In this document: piece by piece, positions 25,972 to 36,800 of the stretch
How the letters are laid out: every line of letters begins with the position of its first letter
How positions within the stretch are numbered: the stretch's first letter is position 1
DNA from: Lethocerus indicus
Lineage: Eukaryota > Arthropoda > Insecta > Hemiptera > Belostomatidae
DNA length: 64,000 nt
NCBI GenBank assembly: GCA_019843655.1
Contig: JACDQD010000105.1
Location: forward strand, 4,650,001 to 4,714,000
Direction: 5' to 3'
Program-made: the position numbers and the translations under genes
The notes under the pieces: generated by a model
What the model was told of the DNA's origin: nothing
Seen by the model: only the letters and a program-made list of their open reading frames with translations
Databases searched by the model: none

Positions 25972-28900
25972 GAGGAGTTCCATCAATGGGTCCATGCGTG
26001 AAGGATTCTCCATCACGAGTACATTTGTGTCATCAAATAGCACTATCACTAAATATAAGTTTAACAAATGTTAGTCGTAGCATAAAATGTTGTTATTTTG
26101 GGCTATTAACAGAGGGGCGGGGAAAGGCCTAGTATCAAAGTGCTCCAATCGAATTGCGCTCGATGAATTTATTTCCTATCAATCGACGTGATACAAAAAG
26201 ACCTATCGCCGTAATATAGGTCGTTACACTTTACGATGCGTGATGACGCAACGTGTATATACCGTTCTTTATCGAACTCCCGTAATTAGTAATCGATCCG
26301 ACCGGTCGGGCGGGTTTGCGATCGAAGATTTGAACTGCGGGCTCAGAGATGAAGTCATTTTGAAAAAAAATGAAATACGACAGTGAAATCGGGGTACGCC
26401 CTCGTGCATGTACAGACCTCGACACTGAAAGGCGATGTTACACGACTGCTAACTGTAACGGCCACGATTTCGTTTAGTCAGCGAAAAACTATCCCGACCA
26501 ATGATACTGCCTCTGGCCATCTCTTTTCTGTGTGCGTTGAATATTATTTTTTTATATTATGTTTCATACAAAGAATGATTTCCGCCTTCCTTTTCGACTA
26601 TTTATTATATTGTCCTTAATTTACTTCTACATTCTTCCTGTAGTTATTTTTAATGTGTCGCTTACAAATCCGAAATGGGGGCTTATTTTGTGTTTTCACT
26701 AGTTTGGTAGGGTTTCAATTTTCATCTTTACTTGAATCTTTTTTAGAACTTTCATCCATTATATGAAAAAATGTTATTCAATATTTGATTAACCTGTCAA
26801 AGGCTTAGATCATAATTTCCGATTTTGATTTATTACTAAACGCCATTCAGTGGCCGATATTTCAAAGCGGTCGATGAAAACATCTAAATATGGCGTTCCT
26901 CCACGTCCCAAGGACTCGCGACAGGGATAAGATTCAACTGAATGCTGAAAGGCGGTTAGACCAGAATTAACAATATGTTTACAATCTTGTATCCTTCCTT
27001 TAATTGCGAACCCGGTGCGCATTTACAGTAATTCAAGGCTATTATATTACGGACCAAGAAAATGATATAACTGAACGCGATTACCCCAGGAATATAAATA
27101 TCTCGTTCACCTTTATTGGCACGGTAATTTGATTATTTCGATGGAATTAAACCTCAATGAAGGAAATTATAGAGTACAAGCGTAGTTTAAATTCAACCCA
27201 TAGGATACATTTAATTCGGTTAATATGGTAATTTGATGCTATTCGTTATGGCGATTTTTATAACAAAACGTGTTTGGTTCCGAGTAGAAAATTTTTTATA
27301 ACAATTACTACTGCTAATGCAGCTGTAAATAAGTAACACACTTATATTTTAATAATGAATACGATCAAACTATGAATACGTTCAAATACGAATTTCAAAG
27401 TTGAATTCTTGCACTCCTAAACGTACGATATTAATATCCGTTTTTCGCTCCTCATTCCAGTAACAGAATTTACATTTCCGCGGCATAACCCTTTAAGATA
27501 TGTGAGGCCAAAAAGTGTAGTGTTGTAAACCGACGGGAAGCTTCATTGACATTCAAGAACTTTTGAGAAGAATTCTACGAGGTGGAATAATAATGAACAC
27601 AATTCGGGTACAAATTAATACTATCCGGTACATCTAAATGACCAGTTTTCGAATTGGAAAGTTGTTTGGGGAACTGGAAAATGGCTATAACCGAAGTGAA
27701 CGTCGGATACATCTAATTCTTTTGACGCGGGTAGGCGATAAAATAATTATCGCCGGATTCTAGGCGTCGGACTGGAAAGAAACCGGAAGAGCGGTGTGAT
27801 TGGAGCGGAGTGGGGAGGTTTGCGTTTGTCTTTGTGGAGGAGATGTGAGGGCCGCGTTTTGGAAAGTTGGAGTGTGGCGGCGGCGGCGGTGGAGGGGCCG
27901 CCCGCCGACGCCAGAAACGGAAGCGTCCCTCCGTTCTCGGCACTTTCTCAAACCGGGCCCAATGTAGGACCACGGCCCCGGGGCCTCCAAATTACATTTA
28001 CCGACACTTCTCCTCATCTTTGTTAACACTCTGTAATATCGGAAAACCGCCGCTGTTTTCTAAACTCGGGATTTAGGCTTAAGTTGTAGTGGCACTGAAA
28101 ACAATGCAGGATGCTTCGTAGGCAACTGATAAGGTACCCACCATTTTGGTCTTAGGATAGACCGGTTTAGCCTTAAGAAGGGTCCACAGTCTCTAAACTG
28201 TTATTTCAAGCGGGATGGAACTGATTGGAAGAATTGCGACTGATGATATTTCAAACAAGTACAAATCCACAAACAAACAATTAAAAAAGTTAATAAATAC
28301 GGTCTGTTCCTTTTCCAGCAACTGCGATATTTTTAAACCCTGCAAGGTTAACCGAAATTCTACATTTAATTCGGTAGGGACCAACTGATTTAATTCCCCG
28401 TAATAAAGAAACCAAATTTTTCTGCGGTTAATACTACGAGTTATTATTTGATAGGTGAGATGATAATTTCATAATCAGAACAAAACGAGTGCACCTCGTG
28501 GAAAAAAAGTCCGAGAAAGACATTGGGTAATTCACGAGATTTTCAAGATTCGATACATTACATAAATAATAAATTAATTTCGGAATAAATTAAAATATAT
28601 GTTCCCTGCCCAGGTACAAAAGCGCGGCTTAATAATACATGGGGTCTGAGTGACGGTGTAAGCGTGTGAGTGTGCGAGCACAAGCCGGTTGGACAAGTTG
28701 AATTTTTAAAAGTGATTGATGCGCGGACATTTGTAATTTTGCTAGAAGAGAAATGCGACGGGATGATTTGGGCTCGGCTCGGGCTCCGACTCGTTTGCGA
28801 ATGGTCTTCAGAACTGACCCGAATTCCACCCGAAAATTCGGAACAACTCATTTCGGCTACAATTCCTCACCGCTTATTTATTGGTAAGGATTTTTCGAGT

Positions 28901-30755
28901 TTTAACAATTGGATGGACGTAATAATTATCCCGAATCCAGAAAAGAAACATATAGAATATCAAAAATAGGTACATGACTCTGAACGCGACAGTATACAAG
29001 AAATATATAGTAGAATTTAATAAAATCCAGAAGAAAATATCTAGCAAGGAACAGTAACGTTTATAGTAACGTGCTTACGTAGTCAGTGACTGGATTCTAC
29101 TGATTATGGCGAAGAGTCGGAGCCGGAAAGAAAATCGGAAAAATAAGCGATTAAATAAGTGAGCGCGTGTGTCAACAAGCCCATAAAGTCCGAATTGTTT
29201 AAAAGGCAATTTCCTCTAGCCTCCAATTGTGAAGAGGGACTGAATACAATACTTGGGCGTCTGTGTTTGGCGGGTTCTAAGAATGTAAATGAACCCCAGG
29301 TTGGGACAGGGACTGTCAAATTTCACTGTCGCAAATAATTTCGCTTATGAAACCTTGAGACTGGCCGTCGACGTGGCCAAGCGGTGGGAAGGGGGAGGGG
29401 GGATCTCCGAACAATACGCTCTCACTTTCCATTGTTGTTGTCTCCGCTGCCTTTATAAAGCTCGCCTTCAATAAAGTCCTCTTCTGTAATCAACTCTGTT
29501 CAATTTCATTCAGAAAGTTGACCGCTTCGTAAAATCGAGACTGGGAGAAATAGAGAGAGATAATCATTAACAAACGAAAAGCTCAAATTCTTAAATTCTC
29601 ATGCGCCAGCCTTCGACAAGTGTCTCTGACCCACAAAGTGGAGCGAAATTTTGAGACGAAAAACATTCTCCGTACACATGTTTACGCATTCTTTCCGTGC
29701 GAAGACACTTGTTCCTGTTTGTCCAACACACTGTCTAAAGGCTTATCTTTACGGTTTAAAGGTAAACCACAAACGTTTTTTATTTAATTAACCGCTATGT
29801 ACCGCTCTCTCATTTGGTATTTTTATTGAGGTAGTTCGTCGGAAATTTGGAAAAAAATGGAATTTTTTACCACGACAGGCAAGACCGCGACTTGATGTGT
29901 TTACTTGATTTCACCTCACTCTCGGTATTCACAAGGTAAGCCTCGATTAATCCTTTATTTTTACACACTATCGGGATTTCATTTTGTTGTTGTACCTCAG
30001 TACTGCCTCCGTAATTCGGGTGCTACATGCGGTGCCTGCTTTGCCTATGCGTAACGCCGGCGCTAGTGACTTTCGTAGCGGGTGGCAAGAATTGTGATAT
30101 TTCCAGACCACTACTACACGCCAAGAAAAATGTTAAATTAAAATTCAGTTTTACAATTCAAAATTGTATTCTGCATCCTTTTGTAGAAGCCAATTTCTTA
30201 TTTCTAAGTCGTAATACTAACAATTGTTTTGCGTTCTCGTTTCGCAATATAACTCGCGTTATATGTGCGTTAATGTAGCTTTAAGTTTCAGGTGAACCAG
30301 GTGAGTGAATGAACTGGGCAAAAACAAATACTGAAAACTATTCGTTGCCAGCATTCCGTTAATACGGTGATAGCCGTAAGCCGGTATGTTGGCTGCCAAT
30401 GAGGCAACCTGGCACTGGAGCAGCGTGTTTACAGTAGTACAGTTATACCTGTATAAGTTCTGTTTCAAATATTGGATGTATTGTTTGGGTATCCAGAATA
30501 TTTACCTTCAGGATTACCTGCAGGTATAACAAGCAGGTGCCCCTTTTTTTTGTGTAATCGGTCAAACCACTGTACAAAGGAACTCATTAAGCGATCTATT
30601 GTAAATACAGATCACAATTCTCAGGGGTATTTAATACCCATTTTGGTAAGGGTGTAATACCTACATTAGTGCTAGTTAAAACTTGTTTGCACTTAGAGTC
30701 TAACTCCTAAAAATTCAATCATTGCAATCTATAATCCTTCGCAAAATTGTTAACC

Positions 30756-30938
30756 CCTTATGTTCCTAACCGCACAATCCATTCCGATTTGAAGGACCCC
30801 TTAGTTCATAAACTAGAAGCTTCCCGATGTACTACCATTCAAAACTATGTTATCCCTCAATCCTTTGGCTTGACAGACCTCCCCGCGTCACCTTCCTGAA
30901 AATCCCGACCGCCTCGGAGGAAAGTGGATTTCCTCATT
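30756..30938 (+). repeat. Interspersed repeat, copy 2
   Basis: Second copy of the family at 25781-25971, about 5 kb downstream on the same strand. The identical blocks are at 30778-30793 and 30884-30908. The ends fade around CTTATGTTCC (30757-30766) and GGATTTCCTCA (30927-30937). The open frame that starts at 30827 includes part of this repeat and is therefore not good evidence for a gene. Confidence 0.8.
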
Positions 30939-31225
30939 ATAGTAACGGCTTGAGCAGGTGTTCTGCATTGGTACCAGTGGAGAACGAAGATATTCCAAAC
31001 CTTCGGGGACCACCCGCAGGTATTTTTCACTTCGTAAATATCGTAAAACTCATAAACGAAGGAAACAAATTATACAATCAGCCTTGTGGTTATTTGTCTC
31101 GTCTCGTTTGTTTTGTACTGAGCTTGACCAGTGTACGGCGTCTCGCTATAGTTATTAAAACTGCAGAAGCCACAGTTTGCCAGAGATAATACTCCTGAGA
31201 ATCATAATGATACAAATACTTAAGC

Positions 31226-31290
31226 CAGCGGTTCTCAACCTTTCTCTACATCGCCCCCTTTTCATAAGATATAGTTCGTATTCAAAAATG
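31226..31290 (+). mobile_element. hAT-type transposon terminal fragment
   Basis: CAGCGGTTCTCAACCT (31226-31241) followed by a pyrimidine run and CATCGCCCCCTTTTC matches the familiar terminal inverted repeat of Charlie-like hAT DNA transposons (CAGNGGTTCTCAA...). The interior would lie to the right, where the DNA becomes very AT-rich. I find no matching reverse-complement end (AGGTTGAGAACCGCTG) in the window and no transposase frame, so this is a truncated or non-autonomous remnant. If it is a left end, its 8-bp target duplication would be ACTTAAGC (31218-31225). Confidence 0.55.
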
Positions 31291-31847
31291 ATATTTTGGT
31301 AATAGCTGTTCACTTACTTATTAATTAATATATAGTATGTTAGTTACTAGTAATTATCAATTACTAATTATTAGGAATAATAAAATTAATATTTTTCTAT
31401 TATTCCCATATATTATTTTAAAAATATCTGAAGGGAAATTTTGTAATCTTTTGAGCAGTTTTTACAAACTGTTATGTGAAAGGACAACAATTTTAACAGA
31501 ATAAAAAAGGATCTCTCTTAGTTCACCCCTCGGGTTTTCTTGCCTGAAAATGAGAAGATTCCGAGGGAGGATGGCCTCCCTGAAATCTAACGGAATAATA
31601 ATTGGTGTCGAAGGTGAATAAAAAAAGGTAAGGGTGGTTGGTAAAAGGGTGGGCAGGTGCTCAGCCCCTCTTGGCCTACTTTCTTACTCCAGCATCCATC
31701 TCTCCCCGTCTACCTACGCGAGACAAAAACTCCCCAATAAAGATTGTGGGCAGGTGTTTTTTGTAGGCCGCGTTTCCAGAAAAATGTTCGAAAACTTTGC
31801 TCCCTGTTTGAAAACGGGAAACTAGATAGAAAAGTCCCCAAATCGTA

Positions 31848-31860
31848 TGATGTCACGTCA
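31848..31860. promoter_or_regulatory. Overlapping CRE-like half sites
   Basis: TGATGTCACGTCA contains two overlapping one-mismatch versions of TGACGTCA (TGATGTCA and TCACGTCA) sharing three bases. No TATA motif or open frame is associated. Confidence 0.2.
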
Positions 31861-32640
31861 ACAATCTCACCCCCGTTACAGTTTATCATTAACAGTTACA
31901 GCAAACTTTTACATTTTTTTTTAACATCGGGATATGTATATAGGTTCTTTTGCCCTTTAACAAAGGTAGTCAGGGAAAAATTGTGAGTCACTCGTGCTTG
32001 AATAGTATCGGACAATTTTGAGAAAAAAAGATGATAAGCGAGACTAGATTGGTGTTTTAAAGTTTAACAAAACGGCCATTCGGACTTAAAAAATAAAGGC
32101 GCCAGAAAAGAGACAGCGTTGAACTGAAGCGTTGGCGGGAAATACGCCACGAAATCCCGACCAGTTCACACTGCTCGTGGAAGTCATTCAACTCGAATGT
32201 TTAACAAGAACAGTGTCAATAAACACAACCGGTATTTTCTCGGCGTTGCAGGTTTTTCCCACCCGAGAGGAGATCCCGTGGATGGGCGAGCGCAGTTTGT
32301 TTGGTATTGACGAGGCCCCCTGGAACAGATAAGATCGGACGCTCAAAAGAGTCAACTTATACGGCCCCCGCCTCGATACCACCGTCTTCAATTAGTAAAC
32401 AGATTCATCCCTACAGCCATGACTTAACCAGAGTCGTTGAATCAATCGTACTTCGATTAGTTAACTGAGTTAATTAACTCATGATCTTGCAAACAACCCA
32501 ACAGATAGTGAAGTTATTTCAATAGCGTTGTTCGATTTCAAGCATATGTTTCTGTTCAAATGTTAAGTGATTTAGGACTTTGGCTTTGAGGACTTGCGCT
32601 ATTAATTATTTTGCAAAGTTCGGAATATCTTCCAGAGAAG

Positions 32641-32904
32641 ATGTCTACAATTCTCGAGATTTTACAATCGTTGAAAAACCTCCTCGTGGTAACCACTGAC
32701 ATCGGCCGGATCGGGACCGAAGTTGTTATTGACAGTGTTGGTCCGGGGGCAGATCATAAAGATTCAGAGCCCGAACTCGGGGGCCTTGTTGGCAATAGAT
32801 ATCCCCGGGGCTCTTCTTTTTTGTTTTTTCTTTTGTCGTCGACTTGCCGGAATGTCGTCCTTGAGAGCGGCGAGTTCAAACAGGAAAAAACTCGGAGCGA
32901 ATGA
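32641..32904 (+). CDS. Short open frame with good start context, unknown
   Basis: ATG at 32641 is preceded by AGAAG, a reasonable eukaryotic start context. The frame runs 87 codons to TGA and begins MSTILEILQSLKNLLVVTTD, with mixed acidic and hydrophobic residues, then a Phe/Leu-rich segment encoded by a T-rich run (about residues 61-68). I recognise no family and see no promoter, signal peptide or poly(A) signal tied to it. The second half lies in a GC-rich island where stops are rare. A GTAACC donor-like site inside could also make it a partial exon. Most likely chance. Confidence 0.13.
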   Translation: MSTILEILQSLKNLLVVTTDIGRIGTEVVIDSVGPGADHKDSEPELGGLVGNRYPRGSSFLFFLLSSTCRNVVLESGEFKQEKTRSE

Positions 32905-33762
32905 ACCCCCACCTAGAGAGGGTGGGGAGGGGGGAATTATTCATAAATGGACAGTTTACAGGGCCCCGAGAGAACGGTACGCTGCCTCGTGGCCGGCACG
33001 CGTTCATGCTAAATAACGTGAACCCCAAATATCCGTGTCATAAACGGACAAAGTAACAGGCCCTTCTTTTCAAGCCCACTAACCTAGGAAAATTGAATAA
33101 TCGCATATTCATGAACAGCCTATCACGAATCCACTCTTTCCTAGTTAGTTCAAGGGGATTAGCCCAATAATCGAACGGAATTTTATCTTGTAGAAACCGA
33201 AGAGTTCCTAAAACCCCCTATCATAAGAAATTTAAAATGGTAGCAGTACTACCATGTTACCTCGTCGATATCAATGTCCGATCTTCATTAAATACTTTTA
33301 GAACTTAATGTTAATTACGAATTTCAAGTAGCTGGTGCGATTTTCAGTCTAACCAGAAAATTGATATGCCCAGATATAGACTGGGAAGTTCTCCAGTAAG
33401 TCTCTGGAGCATTCACCCTCCGGTAAATTTGCTCCTAATCGAATATTTAGGATGTCTACACCCAGATATCCATTAAAAAAAAGATATATCACGAAGGCTG
33501 TCTAGCGACACATTTTCCACTACGATACGTCCCGCGGAGTCGGTAAAAAAATAAAATAATATACCCTCGTCATGTTGACTTGGAAAGGAAGTTTACTCGA
33601 TTCAAGATGGGCAAACATCGTACTCCAGTTGGAGTTTGTACCGAGGACGGGTGAAACGGGGTGGTTTGTGCCCCTAAAGCTGTGCCGCGGTGGCGGATTT
33701 TTTTGTTTGTTTTTTGGGGAGCCGCCGCCCCCGTCCCCACACCCACCCTTTCAGATAATAAG

Positions 33763-33809
33763 ATAAAAAGCCGTCCTCCTCCGGGTTCCAATTAGAGACG
33801 GCTTTTTAT
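33763..33809. repeat. Perfect inverted repeat, 13-bp arms, 21-nt loop
   Basis: ATAAAAAGCCGTC (33763-33775) and GACGGCTTTTTAT (33797-33809) are exact reverse complements separated by 21 bases. On the plus strand it looks like a GC stem ending in a T-run, which would be a terminator in bacteria, but the surrounding DNA is eukaryote-like. A structured RNA or a short foldback element are alternatives. Confidence 0.85.
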
Positions 33810-36800
33810 AAACCCCTTTTTACCCGGGTCACCTGCCGACTTTTTTCTTCGCTCCATCCCTCTCCCTCAGACCGGGCTGTCCCACGGGAAACTCACCCCG
33901 TGATTTGTGCCCTCCCCGTGGAAATCCAATAAACGGGAACGACCCGGTTAGACGGTCCACCTAGAGAAAGGAGGAACGCTTCCAAGATTCCCTTTGCATC
34001 GATGATAGATGGCATCGCGCGGAAATAATTTCGCTGCCATTTATAACCGCTGGGCTTTTCTTCATTCGTCTCGTTGATTCGATTCTTGCCGGACCGTTTT
34101 TACTTCCCGCCATCTTCAGAAGCGTCAGTAAATTAGTGGAGCTCCTGCGTTTCTCGACGGTACATCCTTAAACTGCCACTGCACTGTTAAGAACTGATAA
34201 TAGTAATAATCCAAACCCTCCTTGACCTTATAACTGTTAGTTATAGAATTTCCTCGTTTGTTGCTTTTGAGGCGCAATACAGTTTATTGGATTTTCCGGC
34301 CTTATTTGAGCATAACTCGCGAAAAAAATTGCAAATGCGCGCCAAAAGTGCGAACGAATCTTGAATTTTATTTCAAGGATTCTTTATTTCAGAGATTTAT
34401 TTCAATAACACTTTTCTCTCAATTAGAGAAGAGACGTCGTGGTTCAGAGGGGGCTAATATTTAACGATTTAACTAATACTATAATAAAACACTACTTTAC
34501 AAAAATACTAGTGTTTTAGAGAGAATCTACATAAAATGATTAGGCAATTATTCGCCAAAAACATTTTAGTCCAAGAATAAAAACAATATTCGGGGCATCT
34601 CTTGGTTAAAATGTGTTAAAAGTTTTGGCAATAAATTAATAGTATACAGCGACACTGGTTTTTAAAAACTCTGTTAATGTATGGAGTCAGCTGGGAAACA
34701 AAATGTAAGAGAGAAAAAGCGGAGCCGGTAGCTTTGGTGAGTTTTTAACATTACTAGGACTGGTTCTAGAGCCGGAAATTAGACAACCCGTAAAGCAGGG
34801 GAATGTTGCGTACCGACACGCCGGAGAGGAATATCGGTCAGGAGCTTCGCCCTAACGGTCCGCCCAGAGATAACCTCTCTTAAGTGTTAAAAACCCCAAC
34901 CAGTAGTTTTATGCTTCCATTCACGTTTTTTATGATTTAATTAACTAATTTGAAAATGTCCCGTACGTTGCGTTAGTGCACCTAGCGCCCAGCTCCTATA
35001 AAGTTTATGCCTACGGGGAGGCCTTTTTTTATGGAGCCGTGTTTTTATCATCTTTCGGGGTATGTGGGGCACGGAAAATTCTTTTTTGATAACTCCCAAC
35101 TCGTCGTATTTATAATGTTCGGCCGGTTTCAAATTACCCTCCAGGGGTCAGTAATTTTGATACTGCCCCATGTTTCATTCCTAGTTATTAAAAATGTAAA
35201 AAACGGTAAAATTTAATAAATATTAAACCTTCGAGGTCTATCAGAGTTGGTATTTACAGCATTCTACTACTGTAAAACATGAACTTAATGCAAATAAAAT
35301 GGGGGTTGAGTGCAAGTGATAAAGCTTCTATTCCGACAGTTACGTACAGAAAAGAAGCCCGATAGCTTCAGCTAATTTTTGAACGGAAGGTGAAAGTAAA
35401 TTTTTCACTCTGGATCCGTTCCGATCGGGGGCTTTTCCACTACTGTTCGGTTCATAGACGAGCGTTGATATTTTAGATAAAAAAAGATAAACGAACTTAT
35501 CCGAGGGCATGACGTAAGGGGATTCCCTCAGAACAAGCCAAGGTTTAGCCAGTAGGGTGAGTAAGTAAGTACCTCCTTATTAGGGGACTGTTAGCGTGTG
35601 GGACCGGCGGATATACAAATTAGGTACTGGCATAGCCCCAAACGTTGTTGAAGAAAGAGAGAATTTGAATCGCGGTGGTGGTGACACTTGTAGCGTGATA
35701 AAGACAGGTACCGAAGAGGGGGCGCACCGCCGTTTAACGAGAGACCGAGGTACGTGCCTCGGTTTCAAAAGGACGGCCCTCCCTTCACAATTAACTCGGT
35801 TCCCAACCGGCCAATTAGGAATGGGAGCGAATCGTGCGCGGAGGGGTTCGCATCAGTGAAACTCAATGACTCTTTAATGCTCTCCCCTATTTCTCTTTTT
35901 TTCGGTTCTATCCCTCCCCCCTGGAGTCCGTTCGAGAAGGTATCTGAACGAACGGAGACCGATAATTGGAGAAATGTGGGGTAGGGGGTGGCGGGCAGTC
36001 GGCGGGGAAGGGGCACAAATGAAAGTGTAATAAAGGAGGGACGGTAAAGAGGACAGTCGTAGCGAACGTAAAACCCGATGTAACGCCGCTTTCTCCCACC
36101 CCCGTAGAGAACTATCGCTGGGCCCTCCGGTTCCAGATTCCCGGCTGTTTGTTTTCATTAGCCGACCGGACTGGACCCGTTCCCACATCCCGGACAGTCC
36201 CGGACCGAAGGAAATCGCAGTCCAAAATCCCATCATAAAATGTCCACATAAAATGGTGTGTAGTGTTAGCATAACTACAGAAATCCGATTTGAATTACGC
36301 GTCGCTAAAATTCGGACCAATATAAAGTGCTGTAAAGAGTGCAGGGAACGGGTGTGTCCCGATTCGAACGAAAACCGGCGAATTATAAACTCCTAATTTA
36401 TGATAAATTAAATATAGAAATGGGGGCTTCAGAAAATGTACTCTGATTCGTGAAAGGAAATATTCTTCTAGTGTTCTTTTCGATGACGTACCCTACCTAG
36501 CCTCCCGCGTTAAGTAAATGAAAAAAAAGTAAAGAAAGCGGTATAAGAAATGGTGCTACGAAGCGAGGGATGTTGAGGTTTGGAAGGGAATAAAAGCGAA
36601 CCGGCGTTGATAAGAGGAGAAGTTGTTTTTATCGGAGTTCAACGACCCCGGCGGAGTTATGCACAATGCAGCTTCCAACTGCAACTGCACTCACCGGCTG
36701 GCTCTAGACGTCCTTGGCAATCTACATGGCTATTTACACTTCTTAGCCGGCAGCTCTCGCTCACTCTCACCGCCCTCTCACCGCGGTAGGGGGGGTTGTT

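Larger units (their letters stand above)
25221..31225. other. Gene-free stretch with one repeat pair
   Basis: Mostly AT-rich; GC-rich parts at 25221-25440, about 27770-28030 and 29350-29460. The plus-strand frame at 28670-28969 (99 codons) and those at 30827-31189 have no recognisable motif; the latter begins inside the repeat copy at 30756. The GACGTGGCCAAGCGGTGG word at 29370-29387 recalls a tRNA D-arm but no T-arm follows, so I do not call a tRNA. Confidence 0.45.
31291..33762. other. Stretch holding one weak reading-frame candidate
   Basis: Very AT-rich to about 31500, mixed thereafter, GC-rich at about 32700-33000 and 33540-33740. Overlapping CRE-like half sites occur at 31848-31860. 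The short frame at 32641-32904 is listed separately; nothing else is recognised. Confidence 0.4.

Noticed and set aside
29355..29430. tRNA-like D-arm word GTGGCCAAGCGGTGG
   Set aside because: No matching acceptor stem, anticodon arm or GTTCRA T-loop follows.
35580..36320. Cluster of open frames on both strands, up to 148 codons
   Set aside because: All six overlap in a CpG-rich island and none has coding features.
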